Assembly (NCBI GenBank): GCA_017448455.1
Contig: JAFSLL010000133.1
Span: forward strand, 42,786 to 106,785
Length of the DNA: 64,000 nt
Origin: Oscillospiraceae bacterium
GTDB lineage: Bacteria > Bacillota > Clostridia > Oscillospirales > Oscillospiraceae
Reading direction: 5' to 3'
Part shown: piece after piece, positions 1-7,901 of the stretch
How the letters are laid out: each line of letters begins with the position of its first letter
How positions within the stretch are numbered: the stretch's first letter is position 1
Program-made: the position numbers and the translations under genes
The notes under the pieces: generated by a model
Told to the model about the DNA's origin: nothing
Database searches by the model: none
What the model saw: only the letters and a program-made list of their open reading frames with translations

Positions 1-1
1 C

Positions 2-505
2 CAGACCGCCGGGTTCGAGCCCGTTCCCCTGAGCGAATACACAGAGCAGAATATGGGCGCCTTCGACGGAACTCTGGCGCACTCCGTCGCCTCGAATAAG
101 ATCAGGCAGGACGAGATGATTGCTTATGTCCCGCCGGGCAATATCCGGATGGAGATCGCGGCTTATCCCAATGCGACCACGGTCATCATCGACAAGAGCA
201 ACGATCACCCCAGCACCAAGTATAACTGCTTTATTAACGGGGATAACCCGCTGACAATCATCACCAACGACGATCTCCCGGACGCACCGGACTGCCTGGT
301 GATCAAGGACTCCTTTGGCAATCCCTTCACGGTTTATCTGACACAGCATTACCACCGCGTAATCGTTGTGGACTACCGCTATACCTCAGAAGCAGTGAGC
401 GTTCTGGCGGAAAGACATGGAGTGCAGGATGTGATTCTGGTGCAAAGCATCGGCGTGAGCCAGACACGGACGGCCCAGTATCTGCTTGACAACCAGATGC
501 GGTAA
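2..505 (+). CDS. DHHW-family secreted protein, C-terminal part (5' truncated by window)
   Basis: The reading frame is open from the first base of the window, so the gene starts upstream; about 167 residues are visible. The segments YNCFINGDNPLTIITN and LVIKDSFGNPF followed by VIVVDYRY resemble the C-terminal half of DHHW/AlgX-AlgJ-like proteins, which are SGNH-like exported enzymes or scaffolds usually encoded beside an MBOAT acyltransferase and involved in O-acetylation of surface polysaccharide. The catalytic N-terminal region and any MBOAT partner lie outside the window, so activity cannot be judged. It is followed after 14 bases by a secreted-protein gene with its own AGGAGG-type site, suggesting a shared operon. 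Family assignment is by remembered motif similarity only. Confidence 0.7.
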   Translation, partial: QTAGFEPVPLSEYTEQNMGAFDGTLAHSVASNKIRQDEMIAYVPPGNIRMEIAAYPNATTVIIDKSNDHPSTKYNCFINGDNPLTIITNDDLPDAPDCLVIKDSFGNPFTVYLTQHYHRVIVVDYRYTSEAVSVLAERHGVQDVILVQSIGVSQTRTAQYLLDNQMR

Positions 506-519
506 AGGAGGGCGGACAC

Positions 520-1326
520 ATGAATCGAACCTGTTGGAAGATGGGCATCTGTTTTCTTCTCGTCTGTGCGCTGTTTCTGCCCTTTGTGCCGACTGCGTCG
601 GCGGAAGAGGGCGGAGCGGAAGCAGGTCTGAGGGCGGTGGAAGCGACTGGGGATGCGCACTACCTGGTGCTGCCCGAGGATGAGGAATATCTGGATCCCT
701 TTCAGCAGCGCTATGTCCGTGCCCTGATCGGCCCCTGCGCACCGGTGGAGCGTGTGCCTTGGCGCCGCAGCGGCAGACTGCCGATGCCATTTGCCTATGA
801 TGGGGTGCGGGCTACGGTGGTAGCGAAACACGATGAGATGTCCCTGATCCTCTATCTCTCCAACTCCAACCGTCTGCGTGCAGGCTGGATCCGAACGGTG
901 TTCCTGACAGACGAGTATCCGGGGACCTTTCTGACAATCGGCGAGGAAAAAACCGGGGACGATGTAATTCCGGAAGTGCCGATCAGCTGGTCACGACGCA
1001 GTTTCCTGACCAGTGCGCAGAATTATTCTATTCTGGAAGAGCCGGTGGAAAACTGTGTGAGCTTTACGCTGGATTATCAGCTCATCAGTGAGAATACCGA
1101 AATCCACAGCAAAGTTTTGGGCCCGCGTACGGTCTATGTCAACAGCGGCACCGAGTGGATCGAGATCGGAACCTTCGACTATCCGGAACTGGGACCGGTC
1201 CTGGTGCAGGTCAACCTGCCCGAACCGATGACAGTTGCCGCCATCGGAACCATCGCGGACTGTGAGGAACCAAACGTGTTCTACTTCCGCCAGTATGCGA
1301 TCGACTTTCAGACTGTCTCCGACTGA
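520..1326 (+). CDS. Secreted protein of unknown function
   Basis: A 268-residue protein with a clear signal peptide: basic start, hydrophobic core near residues 9-22 and a likely AxA cleavage (TASA) near residue 28. There is no lipobox Cys and no second membrane segment, so it is probably released or wall-associated. The mature part has no motif I recognise; the C-terminal half (PRTVYVNSGTEWIEIG) looks like a beta-rich domain. The start at 520 is supported by an AAAGGAGGGC site about 8 bases upstream. It sits 14 bases after the DHHW-like gene and may work with it in surface polysaccharide modification, but that rests on position alone. Confidence 0.7.
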   Translation: MNRTCWKMGICFLLVCALFLPFVPTASAEEGGAEAGLRAVEATGDAHYLVLPEDEEYLDPFQQRYVRALIGPCAPVERVPWRRSGRLPMPFAYDGVRATVVAKHDEMSLILYLSNSNRLRAGWIRTVFLTDEYPGTFLTIGEEKTGDDVIPEVPISWSRRSFLTSAQNYSILEEPVENCVSFTLDYQLISENTEIHSKVLGPRTVYVNSGTEWIEIGTFDYPELGPVLVQVNLPEPMTVAAIGTIADCEEPNVFYFRQYAIDFQTVSD

Positions 1327-1431
1327 AGTGATCCATATCCTTTTTTCCTAATCGCCTAACGAAAAACCGTTATTCAATACCAGTGAGACCAGGAGATTCT
1401 TGAAAAATTGAAAACATAAGGAGCTGTTATC

Positions 1432-2193
1432 ATGGAAGAAGCAATGACTGCGGTCAGTGGTGTGATCAGTCTTTTTTCTTTGGTGCTTTGTGTTGCAACT
1501 CTGGTTGCGATGTGGAAGATTTATGCGAAGATGGGGCGGCCCGGCTGGGTTTCCCTCATTCCGCTTTATAACAGTTATGTGCTGTTTGAGGAGCTTACCG
1601 GAAACGGCTGGAATATGCTGCTTCTTCTGATTCCGTTCTATAATATTTACCTTGCGGTTAAAATTCAAATCGACCTTGCGCACGCGTTCGGCCAAAGTAC
1701 GGTTTTCGGATGGGGACTGGCGTTGTTGATGCCGATTTTTCAACTGATTCTCGGTTTTGGGAGCGCGGTTTACAGAGGAAGTGCGTATTCCACCGGACAG
1801 AAAGCTGCATCGCGGGTTCCGCCAACAGTAAATAACACGGATGATCAGCGACAGATTCCTCCGACCTTTGCAGAACCAATGCACACTTTTTTGCTTCAGG
1901 GTGCAGCAGGCAGCTATCAGGGACGGTATCTGCAGTTGCAGTCAGATATGAGCATGGGAAGAGCCTCGGATAATGGGATTTCCTTTCCGGCCAATACTCC
2001 GGGGGTCAGCTCCCATCATTGCATGCTGCGAGTATACAATGGCACACTGTATGTGGAGGATCTCAACTCTTCTTACGGTACCTATATTAATGGCGCGCGT
2101 ATTCAGGCAAACCAACCGGTTCCAGTAAAACCGGGCGATCGCATCTCTTTAGGCTCTGCAAGGGAGACTTTTTTGATTGGCAGGAGATCGTAA
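1432..2193 (+). CDS. Polytopic membrane protein with cytoplasmic FHA domain (DUF5684-like + FHA)
   Basis: 253 residues. The first ~115 residues hold about four hydrophobic segments with the pattern MGRPGWVSLIPLYNSY and LIPFYNIYLAVKI, typical of DUF5684-type membrane modules. A linker leads to a C-terminal FHA domain (about 150-253) with GRASDNGI, GVSSHHC and SSYGTYING, i.e. the Arg, Ser and Asn/Gly positions used by FHA folds to bind phosphothreonine. The domain closely resembles the FHA of the protease gene at 5361. An AAGGAG site lies just ahead of the start. It is the first gene of the FHA/kinase/phosphatase island; a role as membrane-bound reader of phosphorylated partners is inferred from family knowledge. 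Confidence 0.85.
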   Translation: MEEAMTAVSGVISLFSLVLCVATLVAMWKIYAKMGRPGWVSLIPLYNSYVLFEELTGNGWNMLLLLIPFYNIYLAVKIQIDLAHAFGQSTVFGWGLALLMPIFQLILGFGSAVYRGSAYSTGQKAASRVPPTVNNTDDQRQIPPTFAEPMHTFLLQGAAGSYQGRYLQLQSDMSMGRASDNGISFPANTPGVSSHHCMLRVYNGTLYVEDLNSSYGTYINGARIQANQPVPVKPGDRISLGSARETFLIGRRS

Positions 2194-2290
2194 ACCGGAA
2201 CAAATGGGTGAAATGTTTTCTCGGGTTGATTAATTCCACAAGATCTGAGATCAGTTGGTGATGCTTTTTTGGATATTTTAGAAATAGGCG

Positions 2291-2319
2291 TTGCATTTTC
2301 TGCTGGTCTATCGTATAAT
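2291..2319 (+). promoter_or_regulatory. Sigma-A-type promoter
   Basis: TTGCAT (2291-2296), a 17-base spacer and a consensus TATAAT (2314-2319). It lies in the 198-base gap between the first FHA gene and the SH3-like gene and would start a transcript about 65 bases upstream of the start at 2392. It implies that the island has at least one internal promoter. Confidence 0.8.
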
Positions 2320-2391
2320 TTATTAAAGATTTGTTAATAAAAGCAGGCAGATTGCTTTCTGCTTATGGAGAAGATGGAGGGAGGCAGATTT

Positions 2392-2868
2392 ATGAGCATG
2401 GAACCCCAAAAAGCAAAAAGGGCTATTATTATTACGGCAGTGATTGCTGTGCTTCTGTTAGCAGTGTGTGTGCTGCTTTTACTGGAACCGTGGAACGCGA
2501 AAAAAACGAGTCCGGATCCTTCACCGGCTGTAGTCACAGCTGTCATAGTTGGGGATACACCGACGCCGACGCAGAAGGACAAGGGGCCGGGATCCCATGA
2601 TTTGGTTGGTGCCAGTGATCAGCTTCAGTATCCAAAAGAAGACAGCTATCTCGACAGTTATCAAAGCATGACAATCCATGTTGCCAATGCCAATTATACT
2701 TATCTGACTTACCGACCGGAAAAATGGCAGCATACGGTGGATGGCATCATGCGTATTGATAACGGAACAGTCGTTACGGCTCTCGCCCAGGAGAATGGCT
2801 TTACGCTGGTTAAGGTTCAGGATGGTGTCGTTGGCTGGGTGGAGACACAGAATCTGGAAGCGCACTGA
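2392..2868 (+). CDS. Single-pass membrane protein with extracellular SH3-like domain
   Basis: The start at 2392 is preferred over an in-frame ATG at 2365 because GGAGGGAGG ends about 8 bases before it. The 158-residue product has a short cytoplasmic tail, one transmembrane helix (about 11-34), a Pro/Thr-rich linker, and a C-terminal ~65-residue domain with the pattern of bacterial SH3 (SH3_3-like) modules, including LVKVQDGVVGWVETQNL. Such domains commonly bind cell-wall peptides or other extracellular ligands. It lies between two FHA-domain membrane proteins, so it may be the external sensor or wall anchor of the island; this is inference. No catalytic residues are seen. Confidence 0.7.
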   Translation: MSMEPQKAKRAIIITAVIAVLLLAVCVLLLLEPWNAKKTSPDPSPAVVTAVIVGDTPTPTQKDKGPGSHDLVGASDQLQYPKEDSYLDSYQSMTIHVANANYTYLTYRPEKWQHTVDGIMRIDNGTVVTALAQENGFTLVKVQDGVVGWVETQNLEAH

Positions 2869-2910
2869 TATAAAGTTCTTTATAGATCAGCTGCATGATG
2901 TGAAAGAGAT

Positions 2911-3504
2911 ATGATTAAATCCCTAATAGTAGGCATTTTGCTGGGCTCTTCCCTGTTGATTCTGGGCATTGGAATAAAGAAACTGATCCCTGGAATTGTG
3001 GCAATGCTGCTGCAGCTTGTCGTCAGCCTGCTGTCCTCTCCAATTTCTTTTCTCTTCTTTCTGATATTTGCGGTTATCCTTTTCATTGTCGAGATTCCGG
3101 GACTTGCAGGCCCCGGGCGGACTTCGGTTCCTCCGACGTCACTGACTCCGGAGCCGTCCAGACCACCGCAGAAAAAGAGTCCGGGCTATCGGATAAGCGC
3201 GATCCAGGGACCGTTAAACGGGATGTCATATGAGCTGTCTGCCTGGAAGCAGACGCTGACATTTGGAAGGGAAAACTGTGATGTGCTGTTTCCGGGAGAT
3301 ACACCCGGCGTGGGCAGGCACCATTGCCGTGTTTTCCTGCGCGGTGGAGAGCCTTATCTGCAGGATAATCAGTCCAGTTACGGTACATTCCTGCTGGATC
3401 CGGTTCGTAGGCTGAGTCCGAATGAGGCAGTATTGCTACACAACAATACAAGGTTTTGCCTTGCGCGAAAAGATATTGTGTTTACAATTACTAGAATATC
3501 ATAA
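2911..3504 (+). CDS. Membrane-anchored FHA-domain protein with altered pThr pocket
   Basis: 197 residues. Two or three hydrophobic stretches fill residues 3-65, followed by a Pro-rich linker and a C-terminal FHA-like domain (about 95-197). The domain keeps the GR turn (FGRENCDVLF) and a SSYGT segment, but the usual Ser-x-x-His is GVGRHHC, so the phosphate-contacting Ser appears to be Gly. It may bind pThr weakly or act as a protein-protein adaptor. The preceding gene ends 42 bases upstream and the next FHA gene begins 21 bases downstream. No clear Shine-Dalgarno beyond GAAAGAGAT is visible. FHA assignment is firm; loss of binding is inference. Confidence 0.8.
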   Translation: MIKSLIVGILLGSSLLILGIGIKKLIPGIVAMLLQLVVSLLSSPISFLFFLIFAVILFIVEIPGLAGPGRTSVPPTSLTPEPSRPPQKKSPGYRISAIQGPLNGMSYELSAWKQTLTFGRENCDVLFPGDTPGVGRHHCRVFLRGGEPYLQDNQSSYGTFLLDPVRRLSPNEAVLLHNNTRFCLARKDIVFTITRIS

Positions 3505-3525
3505 CATATACAGGAGGGTAACAAC

Positions 3526-4158
3526 ATGGCTTTCGGATCCAAGAAAAATCAGAACAACAATTTCGTAGAGAGTTACGGAAAAACAGAACCGGTTCCCGGC
3601 GGAGAATTCATGGGAGGCGTTGGTGGCTTCGGCAATGACATGGGGGGCGTTGCCATTGATGGCGTGTCCAAGACGATGCCGGCTACGAGCGGATTAATCG
3701 ACACGGACGTTCTCTTCGGCACGACTCCTCCCGCTGCTTCGGGAGGCGGATTCGAAGAATATGGAAAGACCGTTCCTGCGCAGTCAATCATGAGTGACAC
3801 CGGGGAAACTGTACTTCCCGTCGTAGGCTGGCTGGTATGCATTCGCGGCGTCAACATCGGAAAAGAGTTCAGAATCCATTCGGATTATAATTATGTAGGC
3901 AGTGTAAAAGGCGATATCGTAATCCCGGGTGATGCAAAGATCAGCAAAGAGGATCATATGCTCATCACTTACGATTCTGAGAGCCGTTCCTTCTATGTCA
4001 GCCCTGCAAAAGGCGCAAATATTATTCGTTTGAACGACAAAGGCCTTGTCGCACCGGCAGAGCTCAAGAATTATGATGTTATCCGTACCGGAGATTCAAC
4101 CTTTGTGTTTATTGGATTCTGCGGTGAGCAGTTTAACTGGGAAAACGACGCAAACTAA
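3526..4158 (+). CDS. Soluble FHA-like protein with N-terminal Thr-x-Pro repeats (GarA/OdhI-like layout)
   Basis: 210 residues, no signal or membrane segment. The glycine-rich N-terminal ~95 residues contain KTEP (T20), KTMP (T50), KTVP (T82) and ETVLP (T95), spaced about 30 residues apart, the first and third within YGKT. The C-terminal ~105 residues resemble a degenerate FHA fold: NYVGSVKGDIVIP and ISKEDH replace the canonical GR and S-x-x-H, so direct pThr binding is doubtful. The layout matches the idea of GarA/OdhI, where N-terminal threonines are phosphorylated by PknB-like kinases and recognised by FHA domains. An AGGAGGG site sits 9 bases ahead. Here the protein is best read as a candidate kinase substrate/hub; that is inference from motif and neighbours. 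Confidence 0.7.
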   Translation: MAFGSKKNQNNNFVESYGKTEPVPGGEFMGGVGGFGNDMGGVAIDGVSKTMPATSGLIDTDVLFGTTPPAASGGGFEEYGKTVPAQSIMSDTGETVLPVVGWLVCIRGVNIGKEFRIHSDYNYVGSVKGDIVIPGDAKISKEDHMLITYDSESRSFYVSPAKGANIIRLNDKGLVAPAELKNYDVIRTGDSTFVFIGFCGEQFNWENDAN

Positions 4159-5315
4159 TGGTAAAAATGGCTACAATCGCTCGCACGGCATCCGATCCTT
4201 TCAATGGACATAATCCGCCTTCCTTTCCGGCAACAACTCCAGATCTGAATCCGGACAACGACTTTGATGACCATTCCTCTTTTGCAGGCAATGCGGGAGA
4301 GGAAAATACGGACGAAGGCGCTGTTAATGAAAATGAGTTTGGAGATGAGGAAGAAACTAATAATGAGGAAGAAAGCATCTCCACATTTGAGACGGACCCT
4401 GCTCCGGAACCTGTTTATGTGACAAGCAATCCTGAATTGCCGTTAGCTTCGACATTGGAAGCACCGGGCTTCGCACTTGGACTGTTGGTCGGCGTGTTGG
4501 CGGCAGCGATATTGGCAACCGCAGTTGCATTGCTGATCAGAAGGCTTCGTCACGGCCGTCCTGTGTCAGGACGCTCTGTCAAAGCGGTCAGTATTCAGGG
4601 GGTTGGCGCACGCGAGAACCAACAGGATGCCGTATACCTCTCCGATACTGCGCTCTTCGATCAGCAGGGTCTGCTACTCTGCGTTGCCGACGGAATGGGA
4701 GGACTCAGCAACGGGGCTATCATCAGCAGCACAGCGGTTTCGGCGGTTTCAAACACATTCGTGAAAGCAAACAAATCTGATCCGAATCGACTGCTGGTGC
4801 AGATGCTGCAGGCAGCTGCTTCCTCTGTAAATACAATTCTTGCCCCGAATTACGGAGCGGGCGGAACAACGCTGCTGATTGGCTATCTTCAGGCGGGAAT
4901 GTTCTGGTATTGCTCGGTAGGGGATAGCAGAATCTGTCTCTGCCGGGAAGGCGAACTGATCCATCTGAACCGACGGCATGTGTTTGAAGATGAACTTTTG
5001 CTTACGCATGTCAACGGAGGAGACTTGACGTATGATCGAGCGAAGACCTATGAAAAACGCGGCGCTTTGACCAGTTATCTCGGGATGGGGCCTCTGAAAT
5101 ATATGGATCTTCCGGACAGCTGTGTGCGCACACATAAGGGGGACCGCTTTATCCTGATGAGCGATGGCGTTTTCAACACGCTTACCGATCAGGAGATTGT
5201 AAAGCTGCTTCGCGGTAAAACCGCAACCTTGCCGGAGAGACTCAGTTCGGAAGTGGAGAGCAGGAAGGTCAAGTTCCAGGATAACTACAGCGCTGTCGTT
5301 GTGGAAATCTGTTAG
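4158..5315 (+). CDS. Transmembrane PP2C-type Ser/Thr phosphatase
   Basis: 385 residues. A strongly acidic, low-complexity N-terminal region (1-104) is followed by one transmembrane helix (about 105-127) and a basic RRLRHGR stop-transfer, placing the acidic part outside and the catalytic domain inside. The PP2C domain carries the metal motifs NQQDAV (D157), VADGMGG (D178), a GDSR motif, ILMSDG and a final DNYS, so it should be an active Mn/Mg-dependent phosphatase. Its ATG overlaps the preceding stop by one base (translational coupling); an ATG nine bases later is an alternative. It is expected to reverse the phosphorylation made by the island kinases, for example on the FHA-like substrate encoded just upstream. 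Confidence 0.88.
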   Translation: MVKMATIARTASDPFNGHNPPSFPATTPDLNPDNDFDDHSSFAGNAGEENTDEGAVNENEFGDEEETNNEEESISTFETDPAPEPVYVTSNPELPLASTLEAPGFALGLLVGVLAAAILATAVALLIRRLRHGRPVSGRSVKAVSIQGVGARENQQDAVYLSDTALFDQQGLLLCVADGMGGLSNGAIISSTAVSAVSNTFVKANKSDPNRLLVQMLQAAASSVNTILAPNYGAGGTTLLIGYLQAGMFWYCSVGDSRICLCREGELIHLNRRHVFEDELLLTHVNGGDLTYDRAKTYEKRGALTSYLGMGPLKYMDLPDSCVRTHKGDRFILMSDGVFNTLTDQEIVKLLRGKTATLPERLSSEVESRKVKFQDNYSAVVVEIC

Positions 5316-5360
5316 TAGAATACAAAACACTCAGAATAATAGTGAAAAGAGAGAAGAGTC

Positions 5361-6671
5361 ATGAAAAGAAAAAACGTTATCAGAATCTTTGCGTTGATCC
5401 TTGCCCTCATAGTAATGCTGCCCGGCACTGCTGCGCTGGCTTCCGGTGACAAGAGCAGTTCAAAGAATGTTTTCACAGAGGCTAAGAATGCTGTAGTTCG
5501 TGTTGCGTCTATTTATAATGATGGCGATTCTATGGCAACCGGCAGCGCATTCGGCATTGGCCCCAAAGGAAGTTCACCGGAGTATTTCGTCACCAATGCA
5601 CATGTTGTTATGGATGATGACGGAGGCGTGGCGGAAAAGGTTTATATTCTGCTCGACAATACGGCGATCAAAGTATATTATAACATTTTGGATGAACAGT
5701 ATTGGGAAATCAATGATGCACGAGTTGTGGAGTGTACGGTTGTAAACAGCAAGAGCCTGTCTCTTTATCCCGATGTCGCTGTTCTGCATGCGGAACGCCC
5801 CATCAGCGACAGAAGCTGCCTGCCTCTGCATTCCGGAAAGGAAGTAGAAGATGCGGAAAAGATTTATGCGCTCGGCTACCCTGCTCTGGCGGATGACCTG
5901 ACAGCCAGTGTCGGTCATTTGGAGGCATCTTACGCAATTGCCGCAACTCCGGATGCAGTTGTGCTTCAGGATGGGATTGTCTCCATGATTACAAAGAGTG
6001 AACTGTTCGGCTCATCTGACGTGATCGTTCACTCTGCTATGATCAGCCCGGGTAACTCCGGCGGTCCGCTGCTCGATGAAAACGGCGCGGTTGTCGGTAT
6101 TAATACATACCGCATCAGTGAAGAGAGCGCCCAGCATAATATCTCCATCTTTATTGACTATGCCCGCGAGATCCTTGATAACAACGGCGTAACCTATTGG
6201 GAATATGAACCGGAAGGACTGAACATCAAGACAGTTATTCTGATCGGCTTAATGGCGCTGATTGTGATTGCCGCGGTACTCCTGATTCTGAATTTCCGCA
6301 AACGCAGCAAGAAGTATGAGGCAGAGAAGCAGGCAGAAGCGGATTCGCATGAGCTCCGCCTGCAGGGAGTCTCGGGAACATATGAGGGCCGCCGATTTGA
6401 GATTAAAGCGAATGTCACGCTTGGACGTGCGCCGGATAACAGCATTGCATTTCCGACAGATGTAAAGGGAGTCAGCTCTCACCATTGTGCGATCATTCGT
6501 AACGGAGATCAGATCTATGTCAAGGATATGGGCTCTACCTACGGGACCTTTATTAACAACAGCAAAAAGTTGGAACCAAACCAGACTGTCTCTGTCAACG
6601 TGGGCGATCGGATTTCTCTTGGATCTGCTGTCGAAACCTTTATGATTACCCGTAAAGGCGGAAAGATCTGA
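5361..6671 (+). CDS. Extracellular trypsin-like protease with transmembrane helix and cytoplasmic FHA domain
   Basis: 436 residues. Signal peptide at 1-28, then an S1/HtrA-like protease domain (about 35-275) with the triad visible as TNAHVV (H81), YPDVAVL (D138) and SPGNSGGP (S233). A helix at about 289-311 is followed by basic residues and a C-terminal FHA domain (about 350-425) with GRAPDNSI, GVSSHHC and STYGTFINN, close to the FHA of the gene at 1432. There is no PDZ domain. The orientation puts protease outside and FHA inside, so binding of a phosphorylated cytoplasmic protein could control or localise proteolysis at the surface, or the reverse. Start supported by AGAGAAGAG just upstream. 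Domain calls are firm, the signalling direction is inference. Confidence 0.9.
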   Translation: MKRKNVIRIFALILALIVMLPGTAALASGDKSSSKNVFTEAKNAVVRVASIYNDGDSMATGSAFGIGPKGSSPEYFVTNAHVVMDDDGGVAEKVYILLDNTAIKVYYNILDEQYWEINDARVVECTVVNSKSLSLYPDVAVLHAERPISDRSCLPLHSGKEVEDAEKIYALGYPALADDLTASVGHLEASYAIAATPDAVVLQDGIVSMITKSELFGSSDVIVHSAMISPGNSGGPLLDENGAVVGINTYRISEESAQHNISIFIDYAREILDNNGVTYWEYEPEGLNIKTVILIGLMALIVIAAVLLILNFRKRSKKYEAEKQAEADSHELRLQGVSGTYEGRRFEIKANVTLGRAPDNSIAFPTDVKGVSSHHCAIIRNGDQIYVKDMGSTYGTFINNSKKLEPNQTVSVNVGDRISLGSAVETFMITRKGGKI

Positions 6672-6706
6672 TATTTATTGGAGAAATCCACAAGCTGAGG
6701 TGAGTT

Positions 6707-7801
6707 ATGGCAGATCTTTACGCAAGAAGTGAAGCTCCCCAAGTACCGGCTGTCATGGACAGCAGGCAGGCTTTCCTTCCGAATGGCTATCGGCTTCTGA
6801 GCCCCAGAACGCGGCAGGAATATCAGATTATCCGGACGCTCAACAATGGAGGTTTCGGGATCACCTATGAGGGAACTGCCACGGCTACCGGGATGAGGGT
6901 TGCGATTAAGGAACTGTTTCCTGCCGGTGTAGTCATGAGAAATCCGGATTACACAGTTGCAGATATCGGACAGGAAGGTGTGTTCGAAAAGATGAGCAGC
7001 AGCTTCCTGAAGGAAGCAAATGTGCTTGCCTCTCTGCGGGATATCTCTTCGGTGGTGGATATATACGATTACTTCAGCGCAAATAACACGGCTTATTATG
7101 TCATGGAGTATATCTCCGGCAGCAACCTGCTTGATGTAATCCGTCGCCAGGGACCTTTGAACGTGCAGGAGTATCAGCCTCGTTTCCGCCAGCTCATGCG
7201 GGACATTGAGAGCTTTCATAACCGCGGTGTTATTCATCGTGATATTTCACCGGATAATATCATGCTGACGTCTGACGGACGTTTTATAATGATCGACTTC
7301 GGTTCTGCCCGCAAGTATAACAGCGGGCAGAACCTGACGATCAATGTGAAACAGAATTTTGCCCCGATAGAGCAGTACAACGAGAGTGGGCAGGGAACTT
7401 TTACCGATGTTTATGCGCTTGCGGCGACCATGTATTACTGCTATACCGGTAAGGCAATCAGCAGTGCGCTCTCCCGACTGAGACGAGACGACCTGCTTTC
7501 ACCGGTAATGTTTGGTGCCAAACTGAATCCTGCGCAGGAACAGGCATTATTCAAGGCGCTGGCGGTGAGGCCTGAAAACAGATTTCAGACAATGCAAGAG
7601 TTTGAAGATGCCTATTTTCAAAATGAGCCGGGACCGAATCCTCAGGATCTGCCGATTCATGACGATAGACCGGCACAGATAAGCGGTAGCCTTCAGGAGG
7701 CAATCCTGAAATCCTGGAACAATTTAATCGAGGAACCGGTTCTCCCGATTCTGAGCGGCGCATTTCTGCTTGCGGCGCTTATTGCGCAGCTTTTCCTGTG
7801 A
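6707..7801 (+). CDS. Tail-anchored Ser/Thr protein kinase
   Basis: 364 residues. The kinase domain (about 40-310) has the glycine loop NNGGFGITY, the catalytic Lys in VAIKEL (K68), HRDISPDN (D179, N184) and IDFG (D197), so it should be active; HRDISPDN in place of HRDLKPEN is shared by all four kinases in the window. A hydrophobic segment (about 345-364) ends the protein with nothing beyond, giving a tail-anchored cytoplasmic kinase without ectodomain. Unlike its relatives it has no N-terminal zinc ribbon. It follows the protease-FHA gene by 35 bases with GAGGTGAG as the site. It is a natural candidate for phosphorylating the Thr-x-Pro protein at 3526. Confidence 0.9.
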   Translation: MADLYARSEAPQVPAVMDSRQAFLPNGYRLLSPRTRQEYQIIRTLNNGGFGITYEGTATATGMRVAIKELFPAGVVMRNPDYTVADIGQEGVFEKMSSSFLKEANVLASLRDISSVVDIYDYFSANNTAYYVMEYISGSNLLDVIRRQGPLNVQEYQPRFRQLMRDIESFHNRGVIHRDISPDNIMLTSDGRFIMIDFGSARKYNSGQNLTINVKQNFAPIEQYNESGQGTFTDVYALAATMYYCYTGKAISSALSRLRRDDLLSPVMFGAKLNPAQEQALFKALAVRPENRFQTMQEFEDAYFQNEPGPNPQDLPIHDDRPAQISGSLQEAILKSWNNLIEEPVLPILSGAFLLAALIAQLFL

Positions 7802-7842
7802 TCATATAAACGGTTGACGGGAAACTGTGCGCAGTCCCATTC

Positions 7843-7870
7843 TTTTTCCCGCCTCAAACGGCGGGAAAAA
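7843..7870. other. Perfect 11-bp hairpin in the kinase-lipoprotein gap
   Basis: TTTTTCCCGCC pairs perfectly with GGCGGGAAAAA around a six-base loop (7854-7859). In both directions the bases after the GC stem are A rather than U, so it is not an ordinary intrinsic terminator. It lies between the kinase stop and the lipoprotein start at 7902 and could stabilise or mark a processing point in a polycistronic mRNA. Confidence 0.6.
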
Positions 7871-7901
7871 CCGTATCATAGGAACCGGATGGAGGATAAG
7901 C

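Noticed and set aside
7843-7870. Hairpin as an intrinsic terminator
   Set aside because: The GC stem is followed by A residues, not U, on both strands.
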